Assembly (NCBI GenBank): GCA_050084515.1
Contig: CM114272.1
Coordinates: 13,702,001-13,766,000, forward strand
Length of the DNA stretch: 64,000 nucleotides
DNA from: Blasia pusilla
Taxonomy: Eukaryota > Marchantiophyta > Marchantiopsida > Blasiales
Direction of reading: 5' to 3'
The translations under genes and the position numbers were made by a program. Under the pieces are notes generated by a model, which was not told the DNA's origin, searched no databases, and saw only the letters and a list, made by a program, of their open reading frames with translations. Below, piece after piece: positions 45,648-58,690 of the stretch. Every line of letters starts with the position of its first letter. Position 1 is the first letter of the stretch.

Positions 45648-48600
45648 CCATTCATATTGACAATTGAGTTTCATAAATTTTTAATTTAGAAAGAAGAATA
45701 ATCAACCAAAATCACTACAATTGAACTTTCTACCTATATAGTATAACGCCTACTTATTTAAGTTAATAATATTTGAAATCATAAGATTTTTCAATCACTA
45801 GATGATTTTTCAAAATTTTCTATACTACCAAAAAACTTGGTTGGATTACTTGAATAGTTGAGTTATTATCATATCTTTTCTAAAACTAAAGAATGGTAGA
45901 TTTTTATTTCATGGGATATGGAAAAATTATAGAGAATTGGTTTAGGAAAATCTACAAATTTTATCTATGACCATTCTCATTTATTCTCAAATAAATTTTA
46001 TTTTCAAATATTTATATTTTAGAAATAAAATATTGATAACATACTTGTAATCGGATTCGTATTCTGATTTGGTATAATAGGTTATTAAAAGTCCAAATTT
46101 GCAATGATCAACTTTTGTAACCATTGGATGAATATTAAACTCTATGTGATCCAAAAAATATCCTATTGGATTTTATAATAGTTTAAGATATTATCATATT
46201 TTCTCCAATATTATCTAAAGTTGTACTCTCAACTATTTTTACATATATTTCAATCATTTGTTATTACATGTATGGTGTGCTAGCTCCTTAAAGGCTTAAA
46301 AAAACAAAATTCAATATAGGAACTAGTCATAAAAACTATAAATGTAAGTTCTATAAAATAAAAATTTGCACAAAATAGAAAATTATCTTTCTATATATAT
46401 GCAAATTTATTTATATTCCATATGCAATAATGTGTGGGGTAATGGTAAAGATTCCACTCCGAGGTTATTGGTGCAGGCTCGATTCTTGCCGAACACATAT
46501 TTTGGCAGATCGACACGATGAATACATGATGAAGCATATGGATGGATGGAGCAAAGTTAACGGTGGAATGTTGATAGAGACGGAGTTGATGGATAGATAG
46601 AACGAGAGAGGGGTTTGATTAGAGGATACGACATATGGACGGAGATAACAAATGGAGAGATAGACAATTGGAAGGAGGATGAGACGATTTTCTTTTGTCA
46701 TTTGGTTTATGTCATTGAATCACTTCCCACATCATCTACATAACATGGAAGTCATGATAATATGATTCACCTTATCATGCCATGTCAACAAACCATGCTA
46801 GTTATTTAAACCATTCGGAAAATTCGACTTGGTTTTTCTATCTCTACAAGTAACTAGTCAATTTTAGTTATGGATGGTGATATATGACTCATATGGTGTT
46901 GGACTCACCACTTCAAATGGTGTTGGATTCTCAACATCCACTTCTCTTAGCACCATCTATCTGATCGGCCCCTTTATATTATGAGAAGACTAGATTGATG
47001 ATTCTAACTTTGACGTTGAAGGAGTCACAATAATATGACATACATGGTTTTATGGAGTAGCGTTACTAGGATTATCTAACCCTAGATTACATCACGGTGC
47101 AGGGCACCCTGATGCAATATTTTTGTAAATAAAATAAAGAAAAATAGGTTAAAAAACCCTACTTTCCGGTGTAGTGAAATAGTCGGGAGCCGCAGCGGTA
47201 GCGTATTTTCGTATGTCGAGTTATCTCCATGTTCAGGTTGCATCGAAGCTCTTCTGTGAGAGCATGGACGGACTAGGCCACTTTGTATCTCCAAGATTTA
47301 TAATACATTTCAGTGATTTCATCACATTCTATTTTCTCACAAATGATACTTGAATGTTTTAAGTATGTATATCATCATAACATCAACTTAACTTCACAAA
47401 TATGTTTTTGATCAAATGGAAATAACAACAACAAACCGGAAATATATACCAACTGTATATGGTTAGATAACCTTGAAATTTTGAGGAGTGGAGGAATAAT
47501 GAGTGATACATCATCATACCCATTATTTGCAAATTCTTCTTCTTTTGATACTTGGAAATTTCAACCAATAGGATCGCTTGCCTTCTCAGCCAATTGGATT
47601 GCTAGAAATTGATTTTAAATGGCTCTTTAGAGTTAATTCTTGGAGGTAATTCAAACTCGTACATCGCACATGATTACACTAGCAACATATAATTCCACAT
47701 GATGGTATGGAATTATTTGATTATATGGTTATGCTTCTAACTTAATCATTTGATGATCCTAAAAGTCCAGAGTTCATAGTGGAAAAAACCTTAAATACAA
47801 GCTCTTAATTAATTTTTTAGGAGGAAAATAAAATCATAATCAAAATTCCAAGTTTGGTTTTTAATTCACATACAGAAATTGGATGGAACTGAAAATATTC
47901 AAGCATCCTTGAACCATAGCCACATAGGCGATAACAAAGTTTTCAGACTACAATATGGTTATGGGTTGTGTTGCAATGGATCGCTTTATCCACACGTTTT
48001 TAGAACATTATTTTAAAAAGTGCAAGCTTGTAAGATTCAATTATAATTAATTTAATTTCATTTGTAATATTTTATTATTATAATTCCACTAACAAAAATA
48101 TTCTATATCTAAATTAGATAATTCATATTCACCACAAGGGCACACATACCATTAAAAAATTTCATGAATTTTAAATGATTTTTTGTCTATTATATTTAAA
48201 ATAAGTTTTCTTTGTAATTACAAAATAATCAACCACATAATTTCAAATTTTAGCTAAATAGGGTTTATTATTTTAGAAAAATATAGGTAAATCCTAAATG
48301 TTTGATGGACTAAAAAAATGGGATAGGGGAGATGTAATTTTGTATGAACGCTTTAACGATGAGTTCAATGATTACTCTCAAATACTCAAGTATGACTTCG
48401 CCAACCAAACAAGTTGTGAGTTATGACTACTATATGATTAAGATATGTTTGTTATTAGTGTGATAATAATTTGGCCAAAATTTTATCCTCATAAAAAATT
48501 GACTAAACCAATACAATCATAATCTATGGCTTTTTTGTTTTGTTTTGGTCATTCGTTTCTTAATAATAAAGACCATATTTTAGCATATTGAATGTTAAAA

Positions 48601-48969
48601 GAAGGAGAATTTAATTTGGTGGTGAATCACACTGCAAAATTTAAACAAAACCTTTGGCTTGTCTTTGAATGGACAAGGATGATAGAGAGCACTAAAAAAA
48701 TTTCAGACCCTCCTTATCGAGAGACTACTCTACAATCTATTATCGAATAAATCTGGTTTGATATATTTTAGAGAGTACTTATTAATAGGAGTCACAAAAG
48801 GTTGTAGCGACCGTAATCGATTACATACAAATCTACACAACGTTCAAATATTATGAAGAAACAACAACTTAGACGACTCATCTATTAGAGTCCTTAGATT
48901 GGTGACCAATAGGGCAAGAGCTATAATATAAGGGGTTCACAACTTGAAATCTACTACTCACCGTCATCA
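45646..48969. other. AT-rich intergenic region
   Basis: No host gene seen. Two places look like tRNA-derived SINE heads (46,432-46,500, listed separately, and about 47,170-47,245 with GCAGCGGTAGCG and GTTCAGGTTGCATCG). Confidence 0.4.
46432..46500 (+). repeat. possible tRNA-derived SINE head
   Basis: GTGGGGTAATGGTAAAGATT resembles a pol III A box, and GGCTCGATTCTTGCC, about 35 bases on, resembles a B box, as in plant tRNA-related SINEs. No acceptor-stem pairing for a functional tRNA is apparent. The 3' end is not defined. Confidence 0.35.
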
Positions 48970-51158
48970 TTGCCAAACAGTGCGTCTGAGCCAATGAGCT
49001 TCTATAATAGACTCAAGTTGTGGGAGGCGCCATTACTAGAGACCCTCTTATTGGTAATCATATTTTCTTTAGTTACAATTGATATCGTTCATACGATTGA
49101 TGAGGTAAGATCTTACAGGTCCCACAAGCTTCCTTTTTTTTTTAAACTTTATCCTCAATGGGGTGCGGACTTGGTGCTATGGACTCTTTCCCTCCTCCCC
49201 AATGACTTAGAATGGGTTCACCATCTTCTTTTATTTATGGATTATAATTCCTTACTAAATAGTGAGTGAATGCATTGGTACACTCAAACCCTCAAAAAAC
49301 TTTGAAACCCTAACACCAAGACCCTCACAACGAAAGGACGAAAGAGAATAGAGAATGAATTGAGTTGGTTTTTGATTCCATGGGAATCCCATAGGAATAC
49401 GTGACCTCTTCCATTTGTGCTCTCATAAACAGACATGCACCTTCACTTCCAAATTTTCAAGCATTTCCTATCCAAACTCTCAAGCACTTTTGTGCCTAAG
49501 GTTCCCACAAAGGAGACTCGTCAGTGCTATGCATATGCTAATGACAAGTACCCTTTGCATCGCTTTGCTCTTTATTAACTAGATGAGGCTAAAAACAACT
49601 AAATTTTCATAATACAATCCATCCAAAGGACATGTGTCAAGCCTTGTTGTGCATTATAGTATTATTTTTGGTGAGTGAATTAGTTCTTACTACTATGATA
49701 TCCGTTCTATGCTCGGGTGAGGGGAAAGGTTTTCTGACACCCTTAATTTAACTGGCCATCTTAATGTAATAACTACTCAAATCTAACACATATCAACAAT
49801 AGAAGAACTATTAAAAGATAGATGTCAATACCAGAGGAGGATTTCTCTAACCATCATATCATATCCTATGTTAATAACATACATTAACTAGATGGGATGA
49901 AAACTAATTAGATGCCCCGAATATCACAATGCCGTGCCACCCAAAGAACAGGTGTCGAGCCCTATGTTCTTGTTGCATATTATAGTATTAGTTTCTACAG
50001 TCGTAAGTGGATTAATTTTTATTAACTAGACTAGTGTAAGCTCATACATTGCATATATTAAAAATTACCTAGCATGATTAACTCCTAAATGTCATTTTAA
50101 ATGAATTTCTAAGAGTGAGAGGAATTTTAAAAATGAAAGGGCACTCTCCGTATAATTCACGACATGCATGGGAGTGAAGAGACTAACCTTATCTCTTACA
50201 AATTCATTTTTTTTTCTGCGTTTAATATGAAAGAAATTTTTTTTCTATCCAATTACCATTTTTAGCTTTGCAACGTGCCTAGGGTAACTAGCTTTTGCGG
50301 CGGGTTCAAGCTATGGAGGCCCACATTATTAGTAATCATAATTCTCTAATATTGCTAGAATTGCTAATATTATCTCTGCTGTTGGTGAGTTTAGTCAATA
50401 TAGGAATTACCCTTCTTCCTTTTCAGGGCCTTCGGATACTTGAGAACTCCTCCGTTACTTTTTATGAACGTCATGAATTTGCAAATCTATACTATAATGC
50501 GAGGAAGGGGGGGTTACCTCTTTTGGAAAAAAAAAATTCCCAAAGAAGTGAAGCCCCTCCATAAATAATCATCTATAATGGTAGCTTAGCAGAAAAAGTT
50601 CAAAAAAAATCCCCTAGGTTCAAATAGAAGTCCGTATTTTCACATAGAAATCCTAGGTTCAAATAGAAGTCCACGGAAGATTTCTCGTAGATTTGATTCT
50701 CGTAGATTTGATTTTACGCTAAATCGCATCTTCCAGAGGGAGCCATACACCTGGTAGTCTTTGATCATTCTTTAGAGTCGATAAAAGGCTTAAGAGTCAA
50801 GAAGGGAGAGACGGGTCTGTATCGGCTACTATTTTGACAGTGGAGCAAGTGGAGTGGAGCGTGTGGAGGCGCTGCAATCGAGCTAAGTTTGGAGCATGAG
50901 GAGAGCTGCAGAGAAAATTGCCGGTGAAGTGAGGAAATATCTAGAATCACCATTCCTACGAGCTATGTGCTACTCAGATCAAATGTGTTCCATCTGTGAT
51001 TGAGCAAAAAATTGAGTGAACCGCTTTTACTGGCGTGAAATAAGTACTCTAATATTCTTGCTATGTGCGCTTTGCACCAGGTTAGCACGAGTCGATCACG
51101 CATAGCATTTGGAACAGTGGGTTTGGAATCGAGATCCGCACTGGATTCCTGACCCTGG
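48970..51158. other. intergenic region with repeated segment
   Basis: Short hydrophobic open stretches near 48,970-49,269 and 50,295-50,564 share the phrase GAGGC(G/C)C(A/C)CATTA and the following ISNH/VIIF-type coding, so they look like two decayed copies of one repeat rather than genes. A further repeat (about 49,580-49,690 and 49,900-50,020) is listed in the findings. Confidence 0.35.
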
Positions 51159-51170
51159 TTGTATTCTCAG

Positions 51171-51407
51171 ATGTGTTGTGTCATGCTTCTTGCAATTGCA
51201 ATACAAATGAATCAACATAACGAGAAAATCGTTGCACGCGTTCTCTCAATCCCGGACGTGAAACATGGATTACAATGTGGGGCTCAAAGAGGCGCGATGG
51301 CGCGATTGAAGGCATGTGGGTCCGATGATGGCTATGAGAGATGGATTTGGGATCTTCGGCGTGAGGGATACTTTCCGCCCGACCTTTGGAAAGCTTACGG
51401 ATTTTAA
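51171..51407 (+). CDS. hypothetical small ORF or exon
   Basis: 78 codons from ATG, with less repetitive composition than the surroundings, including SIPDVKHGLQCGAQRGAMAR and DLRREGYFPPDLWKAYGF. I do not recognise it. It could be the last exon of a decayed gene, since composition is more balanced from about 50,700 to 51,500. No neighbour supports a function. Confidence 0.25.
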   Translation: MCCVMLLAIAIQMNQHNEKIVARVLSIPDVKHGLQCGAQRGAMARLKACGSDDGYERWIWDLRREGYFPPDLWKAYGF

Positions 51408-52850
51408 GAATTGAAACTTGCTCTACGAGACTGCGGAGAAGACGATCATCTGGTCTAGGCAGGATTGAGAGGGAGTTTCTTGCCAGGATTTTGGGCTTCC
51501 ATGTCTTGCAGGTATCAAAGCAATGACCCTATAACTCTCAAATCCACGAACAAAAGCCACTAATAAGATTGTCAACTCCACAAGTAATGTCTGTTAACGA
51601 ATTGACCCAACCAACCGTCCAACCAAAAACCACCGCTTCAAAACGATCAATAACAAAATGCAAAACGTCCCGAGACATCCCGTTGTGGAAATAGGACATT
51701 GTGGAAACGGGAGAGTAATGTTGTACTCGTTGCACACTCAAGCCGTATGCATTTGCAACACTGCGCAGAAAAGAATCAAATATTGTAATAGACAACAAAT
51801 TACCGAGACACCGATATTTTCGTCAAGAGGAAAAGCACTCCATTAACGGAAATAGTACCTATTGAGCGAGATCAACAGATAGCTCTCGGGAAGAAAATTG
51901 CTCTTGGCTATGGCAAGTGTGATGATCTTCTCATGAAGGGTAGTCCTGCAGAGAGGGAGGATCTTCTCTCTCAACCTTTGTTCATGTGAAGGGAATTTAG
52001 CATAAGCTGAGCTGAGATGATCGGATTTTCACGTGATAGGTTTTCAAGAAGAAGATTGCTTTGGAAATGTCAATGTGTCACGGTAGCTAACGCCGACATG
52101 AGTGTCACTCGAAAGAGATCAACACTGATAGACCTTGATTATGAAAGAGGAGATTCCTAAAGTTCATTCGTTTTGGGATCGGCAAATGAGAGCGACCAGA
52201 GCGATTCAGGGATCATTTTCGAGTCTGAAATTTTACAATCAGGAATTCTCTCACACCACAAAATTTCATGGCCATTGTGAACTTCAAAGCGCAATACGAA
52301 GGCAGATATTTATGGTGATTAATCTAAATTGACGTCTTCATGGCATATGTTATACAACAGAGGGTCCTGTTTCATCCGAAAAATCAAGAGATTCTTGTTG
52401 TGTGATTAGAATGTGGATAAACACAATTTTATTGAATAGGTCATTGTTATGAATCGGAATTTTGGGCCGAAAACAACAAGGCATGTGGAGTATCACTTCG
52501 CAAGGTTACGTCTCGAACGCAACTTGGAATTTCTGGCCATGAAGCTTCCCAAATAGCCTATTTAGTACCCGACATCTGCTCCCTGTGGGTGTGTGTTTTA
52601 GGGCAAGTTCATTGTCCGCACCATACGTCTTGAATATGTAGGTATGCCGTGCATCGCCATCTATCTCTATAACCAGACCTCCGTCCAAACTATGCACCGT
52701 AACCATCTTTTATCCTTGCTAATTTGGCGCCCGTGGCATTCTTACTAGTAAAAAATAAAAACGCACTAATTGGGACTAAAACTAACTAGAAGTCGGATTT
52801 TCACACTACTAGGCCAGCCAAAGGACAAAGGACAGGTGTCGAGCCCTACG
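51408..52850. other. intergenic, no assigned gene
   Basis: Mixed composition. An open stretch on minus (52,706-52,506, with LVIEIDGDARHTYIFKTYG) is protein-like in texture but has no recognised domain or gene context. Confidence 0.3.
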
Positions 52851-53600
52851 CTCTTGTTGTGCAGTTTAGTTTCTTCGGTCGAGAGCGGAGTAGTTCCCTT
52901 TCTTCAGTCGTGAGCGGATTTCTCTCGAAATGCACGAGGTACGAAACGCACACAAGCGATCTGGACTGCGAGCGATCTCGACTGCGAGTGGGTCGGGTCA
53001 TCCATGGCCTTCCTACTTTATTGGGGTTCGTTTTTTTTGCAAGTAAGGGGATGAGGCCGGCCCCGACCGACGCGAGAAAGACGAGAAGCAAGGAAGAAGG
53101 GAGAACGGATCGGATGGACAGGGGGAGGGAAGGAAGAGGTGGGAGGAGGCAGAGTTGGAAATGCGGTCGTCGGGGTTCGGGAGGAAGCGGCTGAGAAGGC
53201 GGTGGGAGCATGTGCGGAAGTGGAATGGGAAGGGACCCATTCGGCTTTAGTTGCGGTGCGGAGTTTGCTCCGGGGTGTGGTGATTTGAGAATTTGGGGCA
53301 TCCGCTTGAAGACAGTGGAGTGAGTGAGTGTACGTATGCTCCATGTACGCTTTCTTTTGTCTCTGTCTGATCAGAATAGGTTAATGCGCGGATATAAGAG
53401 ATGTTCAAATGTGACTTGCATCTTTAAGTGTGGATGTTGGGAGCAGTTTAAGAGACGGAAGTTGTTGGGTTTCTTTTTACGACGTGGAGCCTGTGTGAGG
53501 CGTGGCATTCAGCAGCTAGCTCAAGGGTCATCTTTTGAGGTTTTGGCTTTTGCATCATGGAGCACCACGAGATAGCGTCGGATGCCAGCTATGAAGAGCC
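52850..53600. promoter_or_regulatory. GC-rich island, possible promoter or 5' exon
   Basis: CpG-rich, purine-rich block (GAAGGGAGAACGGATCGG type) standing out from AT-rich flanks, strongest at 52,900-53,300. It lies 2 kb upstream of the NSRP1-like coding start, so it may hold that gene's promoter and a non-coding first exon. This is inference; no TATA or transcript evidence is visible. Confidence 0.35.
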
Positions 53601-54149
53601 GATCTCGGATTTGAGAGTGAGAATTAGTGGAGGAATCAAGTTATGCTTGATTTTTCGATAGACAAGAATTGGGAATTAGTGTCTGGTACTTACACCCGAC
53701 CTATTCCTCCTGTGTCAACTCCGGGAGGAACAACTCCTACACCTGCAGCGCTCGCTGCATATGCTCTGGGCAACTGCTGCAGAATTGACTCTGATAAATC
53801 ACAGTTGAGAGCTCAAGCAGAAAGCTCACATCTCAGGATTCACGACTGCATTAGAGTCATGGAATTACCTCAATAATGTGTTTCAGTCGAAGGACAGGAG
53901 TACAAAGATGAATATAAGGAATCAACTGTTCACCTTGAAGATGAGAGGTGTTCGATAAAGCATATTAGAATTATGTAGTCCATCATTTTCTTGCTGCATG
54001 TGGCAGTCCTGTTGATGTAGAAGATGGCATCTTGGCCATGATGATGAGTTTGAAAAAAAGCTACGAAGCTTGTCAACACTACCGATTCGGTTATGGTATC
54101 TCAAATGGTTTCTCATCTTGCTCCCACACTTCAGGCCCTGTAGGGAGCC
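53601..54149. other. unassigned stretch
   Basis: Short open frame at 53,643-53,876 on plus (IPPVSTPGGTTPTPAALAAY) without recognised domain. It may be spliced upstream sequence of the NSRP1-like gene or unrelated. Confidence 0.25.
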
Positions 54150-54540
54150 CAGTTGCTTGCACGTCTCGAACGTTTGTTCGTCAAAGATTTAGCCTGCTTT
54201 ACTGGCCTCCTTTGGGTCCAAATTGTCCCCATAAATACTTTAATGGGAATCCATTTTCTCCAGCTGCCTCCGCCACTTCAGCTTGGCGATGTCACGTCTA
54301 TCCTCAAGGGGTTCCACCTCCAAGAGTTCTGGCCGTTCGTGAGGAAGGCAACATCATACCCAGAAATGCTTTCAGCTGTAGAGCTTCAAGCCTGTCCCTT
54401 TGTTCGGTGTTGGCATCCCACACTGCAGTGCCATATTCCAGTGAGGACCGAATGGTATGCAGAATGACAGAGTTCTTTACGTCTGATATGATGTCAGGGC
54501 AGTGTAGGAATCTTGTCAGTCCTTTCACCTTCTTATGACT
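54150..54540 (-). pseudogene. LINE reverse-transcriptase C-terminal scrap
   Basis: Minus strand: RFLHCPDIISDVKN, ILHTIRSSLEYGTAVWDANT, then RLEALQLKAFLGMMLPSSRT, and in another frame PLEDRRDIAKLKWRRQLEKM. This is the region after the RT domain of LINE-type elements (LEYGxxVW, LESVQ, AKLKW). It has a frameshift and stops. It lies just upstream of the NSRP1-like coding region, possibly in an intron. Confidence 0.7.
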
Positions 54541-55439
54541 TTTCTCCGCGGTCTTATGAACCTTACAGCCTGAGGGGAGATATTTTAGTTCTTAGTCACC
54601 TTCTCGGACCGCAAGTCTAACGTTATTACTTCAGGGAGCCTCCACCTTTCTCTGTGTCATCATCTGTTTGAGTTTGACCCCTGTGTGTTGAGCTATCCAC
54701 TTTCAACTTGTCCTTCACAGGTGGGGTTCATGTCAGATCATCTTGAACTTTATGTTATCTGTACTTGCACGGGGATACAGCCTGCTGTTTGAGACTCCAG
54801 AAAGAGAGCACAATTAGCTTCGTCCTAGGACTGCTGGCAAGCAGTCAGATGGAAAACCCCCCCAGAGTGTCCCACTGAAAAAAGGGCTACTGTCACCTAA
54901 GACTGGGTCCAGACATATCTCACAGGTGCTCTTCATTAGAAATGCACTGCCCACTGCAACTTTTGGATTTCTGTAGTATTTGCTTGGAAGCTGTGATTAT
55001 GCATTTACAGCTTTAGGGTCTGCTTTACAGGTCTTGTCTTAAGACAATGAATGTTCAGGCTTCTCAATCTGTACAAGCACACAAGCTCACTTTGAATACA
55101 TAGGAGAATTAAAGTAGTGTTAAAAAACGAATGCCAAATTCCAAGTGACCCTGTCCATAACCACAGTACTTCGACCTATGATCCTTGCCTCTATTAATGT
55201 CTTCAAGAACATTTCTAGCTCAATGCTAGGCTACTGATGATCCTTGTTTCCCCATTGTAGCAGATTGGAAGAGTGATCGATCTTACATTGCATGTGTACT
55301 GAGAAGGGTAAGCAAGTGATTCTGGGATTTTGCTTCATGTGGATGGTTGCCATCATGGGTACCAAAAAATTATGAGCTCTGCAACCAGAAAAGTGGAGAA
55401 TTAGAGTTTTGAAAAAATTACAGTGGAGACTGAGAGGTG
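54541..55439. other. upstream region of the NSRP1-like gene
   Basis: No coding motif identified. The minus strand may hold more LINE decay (54,550-54,850). Possible 5' UTR or intron sequence near 55,400. Confidence 0.35.
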
Positions 55440-58045
55440 ATGGAGTGGAAGAAGCCCTCAGGACAGAAGTATGGGTTGCAGGTGAAGATTGTAGCCCCTG
55501 CAGCAAAGAAGCGCCAGCTGAAGAAACCGCTGCCGTTTTCATCAGATGACAATATACATGATGATTACAATGTGGAAGATGACATTGCAAGACAGGCGAC
55601 GAAGAAGCAATCTGCACGTGAGGTATTTTCACTTTATGATTATCCACTCAATCTTTGCATAGTAAAGTAAGCACTTTCTAGCATCCTGCTTGAGTCACCA
55701 GGTAGTGATGTAGCAAACCCTGGTGATTTGTGGTTGATTCAAATACAATTTTATGCATGCTGACTGATTGGGGAGCCCTGGTATTCCTGGACGTGTTCTG
55801 TGTCCATGTTGATGGTATAGTGACATTCAGTTGTCTGCTGTTGGGGAATCATTTCCCACGATGTTTGAATTTTGTGAGCACTTGCTATCAAGGCTTCATA
55901 CAATATGTACACAAGTTCACTAGACTGGAGGCCCGGTTGTGAAGATCTAGTGCATAATGAATTCTCCGATTTGAAAACAGAGGGGGCTGGGAATCCTTTC
56001 AAAAGTGAAGACTCAAGTTCAGATGAGTCTGAACTTTTTCTGTTCAGTAGTTTTCAACAAATATGGAAAATCCAAACAACAATCTGCAAAATCTAACATA
56101 CCATATTCCATGCAGCATGAGGAACTGCACTCTGCAGTTACTCATGCTGTGACCAAAATGATGGCAATTAGCGGTATTTACAATGACTTTTTGTAGCCTT
56201 TGAAGAACCAGAAAGGTGATTGATTGAAGGGAAAATGGATGCAGGTGGAGTTGCAGCATAAACAGGCCCTAGAGGAGGATGCCCATGCATTTGATTATGA
56301 TGGTGTATATGATGAAATGAAAGGAAAACAAGCTCAACCTATTCGTGAGGATCGGGCGAAACGAGAGGTATTTTCACCACAGAACCTGAAGAGGAGGGCA
56401 GTTTTTATTTGTTTGAGCCTTGAACTTACATTTATTTCTGAGATGTAGTCTCCAAGCAAGCTCAATGCAATCTTGATTGGGTTTTCCATTTTTCTGTCAC
56501 CTGTCTATCCATCTATCTGAGAACATGTTGACTCCTGAGAATCATGACCTTTCCAGGTACATGTTTTACTTTGACTAGTCTTCAATGCAATTGAAACCAC
56601 CACACTGCCTTCCTCTACTAAAATTAGTTCCTCGCCCATTTATCTGTGGTAATGAAGCTGTTGAATCTCAATGATTGTTATGCAGCCCAAGTATATTGGA
56701 AAACTCCTCGAACAAGCTAAAGTACGAGCAGTTGAGCATGATATTGCATTTGAACGTTCCCTTGCAAAGGAGCGTATGAAAGAAGACCACCTATTCCCTG
56801 ATAAGGAGAAGTTTGTAACAAACGCTTACAAGAAAAAGCTCATGGAGCAGGGGAAGTGGCTGGAAAAGGAACGCCAGCAGGAGTTGCTCGAGCAAGCTCA
56901 CGAGGTTTGTCTTCATCTTCTCATATGTTGTCTCAGATGTTTTTCCCCATTTCTCAAATCTGATGAGCAATGAATTGGAATATAATGCATATTGAAGTCC
57001 CGCAGAACAGCTGTGAAGTAAATCTGTAACAGTCCACAAATCCTCACATTCATGACACCATCCCAGTAATCTAGCTGAATTCATTCCCTTATGAATAGTT
57101 CATGGTGACGATTGGTGCATAACCTCATGGTTTCCCACTTCTCTCTATATTCTACAAGTGGAAGCTGTCGTTGTTAAGGCTACACCACATAGGACTTCCG
57201 CAAGGATCTGTATTCTTTCTTTTTGAAGTGAGGCTCTGGCTCCACCCAACCAGGGTGCGGGGTCTCTGTCCGCAAGGCCATAACAGGCACTACTTAATGA
57301 GCAGAGTCTTTAAAGTGAGCCAGAGGACGAAGAATAGGAGAGAGGTTGATACCTGGAATCTCCATCTCAGCACTCACACTATATGACAGTCTCAATCCCA
57401 TCATATGGTAGTTTCTTTACGTTTTCCTCTGTCAAGACTCATCCCCGTCTCTAGCATTGTAGAAGCAGGGTGCAGAGTGCTCGGTCGGGAGGCCATTACA
57501 GGCACTACTCAATGAATATAGTCGCTTTGAAGTCTGTATAGTTAAGGTTGGGCTCCAAAACATCCACTAACTTCACCTTTATTTTTGAATTTTTGTAGGT
57601 ATCAAAGAAAGGTGATATGAGTGACTTTTACCGCAATCTGCTGAATAAAAATGTGGCATTCGGAGCCAAAGAGGAGAAAAGACTTCCAGAAGCTGGACAT
57701 GTGGGGTCTGAGGGAGAAGAGGCTGACAAAGGAACACCAAAGGAGAGAAATCTATCTGACGACCAGATTGAGGAAAGCAAGAGTGCTTTTCTTAGGACCA
57801 ATAGAAACATTGATAATGATGATGATTTGGAGACTAATCTTCTAGTGGATTCCATCCAACTCAAGCATCAAGTCGTTAATGAAGTAGATTTGCCCACAGT
57901 GAGCTCCACACACATTTCTGAGAAGGTTGCTACAAACATTTCTGGTGCGCCAGCAGTGGATGATCATGTATCGAAAATAGACCCTGTGAAGGCGGCTAGG
58001 GAGAGGTACTTAGCACGGAAGAAGCAAAGAACTGGTCAGTTATAA
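55440..58045 (+). CDS. NSRP1/CCDC55-like nuclear speckle splicing regulator (DUF2040)
   Basis: Intact plus-strand gene with coding exons 55440-55622, 56245-56367, 56686-56904 and 57599-58045 (with TAA). Every junction is GT-AG in phase 0, giving 323 residues, the usual plant length. Family marks in order: SGQKYGLQVKI at the start, KQALEEDAHAFDYDGVYDEM, then PKYIGKLLEQAKVRAVEHDI, the charged coil ERSLAKERMKEDHLFPDKEK and FVTNAYKKKLMEQGKWLEKE, then DMSDFYRNLLNKNVAFGAKE. The tail is acidic and ends RERYLARKKQRTGQL. Animal NSRP1 binds RNA-processing factors in nuclear speckles and alters splice choice; a like role in plants is inferred. The ATG at 55440 opens the family domain within ten codons; a GTG one codon earlier is not needed. 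Confidence 0.9.
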
Positions 58046-58392
58046 CATGTGAATTTCCTCCGTGTCTGAATAAAGGACTACACTTTCACTCTTTTTTTCC
58101 TCAAGTTATGGCCTTCATGAGTCAGACCAAGTGTCATGAGAGGCACAGCTCGGGCAACCTCCAATTTGTGTAGCAGCTGCGAATCTCCGTCACGTACAAC
58201 AGTCCACTGGTTGAAAGTGTCAATTTGAAGGAAACACACCATCCCAAAGTTTGCTCATGGAGATGACAGGTCTCCATAAGCAAGTGTCTCCAAGAGGGTG
58301 GGTAGTGCCTGCTTCATTGACAGTTGGAAAATCAAGGAGCAGCCCATAGATTCTCAATGGATGACAAGATTAGTCATCAGAGGATTTAAGCA
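58046..58392. other. 3' flank of the NSRP1-like gene
   Basis: Probably the 3' UTR, then unassigned sequence. No clear poly-A signal was pinned down. Confidence 0.4.
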
Positions 58393-58690
58393 GTTCATGA
58401 ACGGAGGAAGAAGAAAAACCCTACAGAACTCACTAAGGATCTGGAAACGGTAGTTTCTTGCCTACTGAAGAGGGATCTACTTGCAACCCTTCATGAGCTA
58501 CAGTGGCGGAATGACATAGCCCAATTCGGTAAGGTACTCTCCACTGCTATCCCTTTCATTTGGGTCTGCATTATATTTTCCGCAGGAGTATTACATGAAA
58601 TGAGAAAGATTCAGTGTGAACCTTTCTTCTATAGGGCTTTGTTCCTTCTTGGGTTTTCTTGTTCGCGCCTTCTCCTCTAAGGCGTAAACA
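58393..58690 (+). pseudogene. PPR-like gene remnant
   Basis: Behind an acceptor (TTTAAGCAG) the frame reads ERRKKKNPTELTKDLETVVS, then LLKRDLLATLHELQWRNDIA, followed by a donor-like GGTAAG. This resembles the start of a small plant pentatricopeptide protein group (At1g62350/At3g46870 type), from memory of that family. After TTTTCCGCAG the sequence VLHEMRKIQCEPFFYRALFL fits the next PPR-like helices, then stops. The rest of the gene is absent, so a duplicated fragment is likely. Confidence 0.45.

Noticed and set aside
46432-46500. Functional tRNA gene
   Set aside because: A- and B-box-like sequences only; no acceptor stem or anticodon arm could be drawn.
48970-50564. Hydrophobic frames as organelle DNA inserts
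   Set aside because: No match to any plastid or mitochondrial protein I know, and the two stretches look like decayed copies of one repeat.
52846-53301. Proline-rich 151-codon frame on minus
   Set aside because: It is the complement of a purine-rich GC island; composition explains the open frame.
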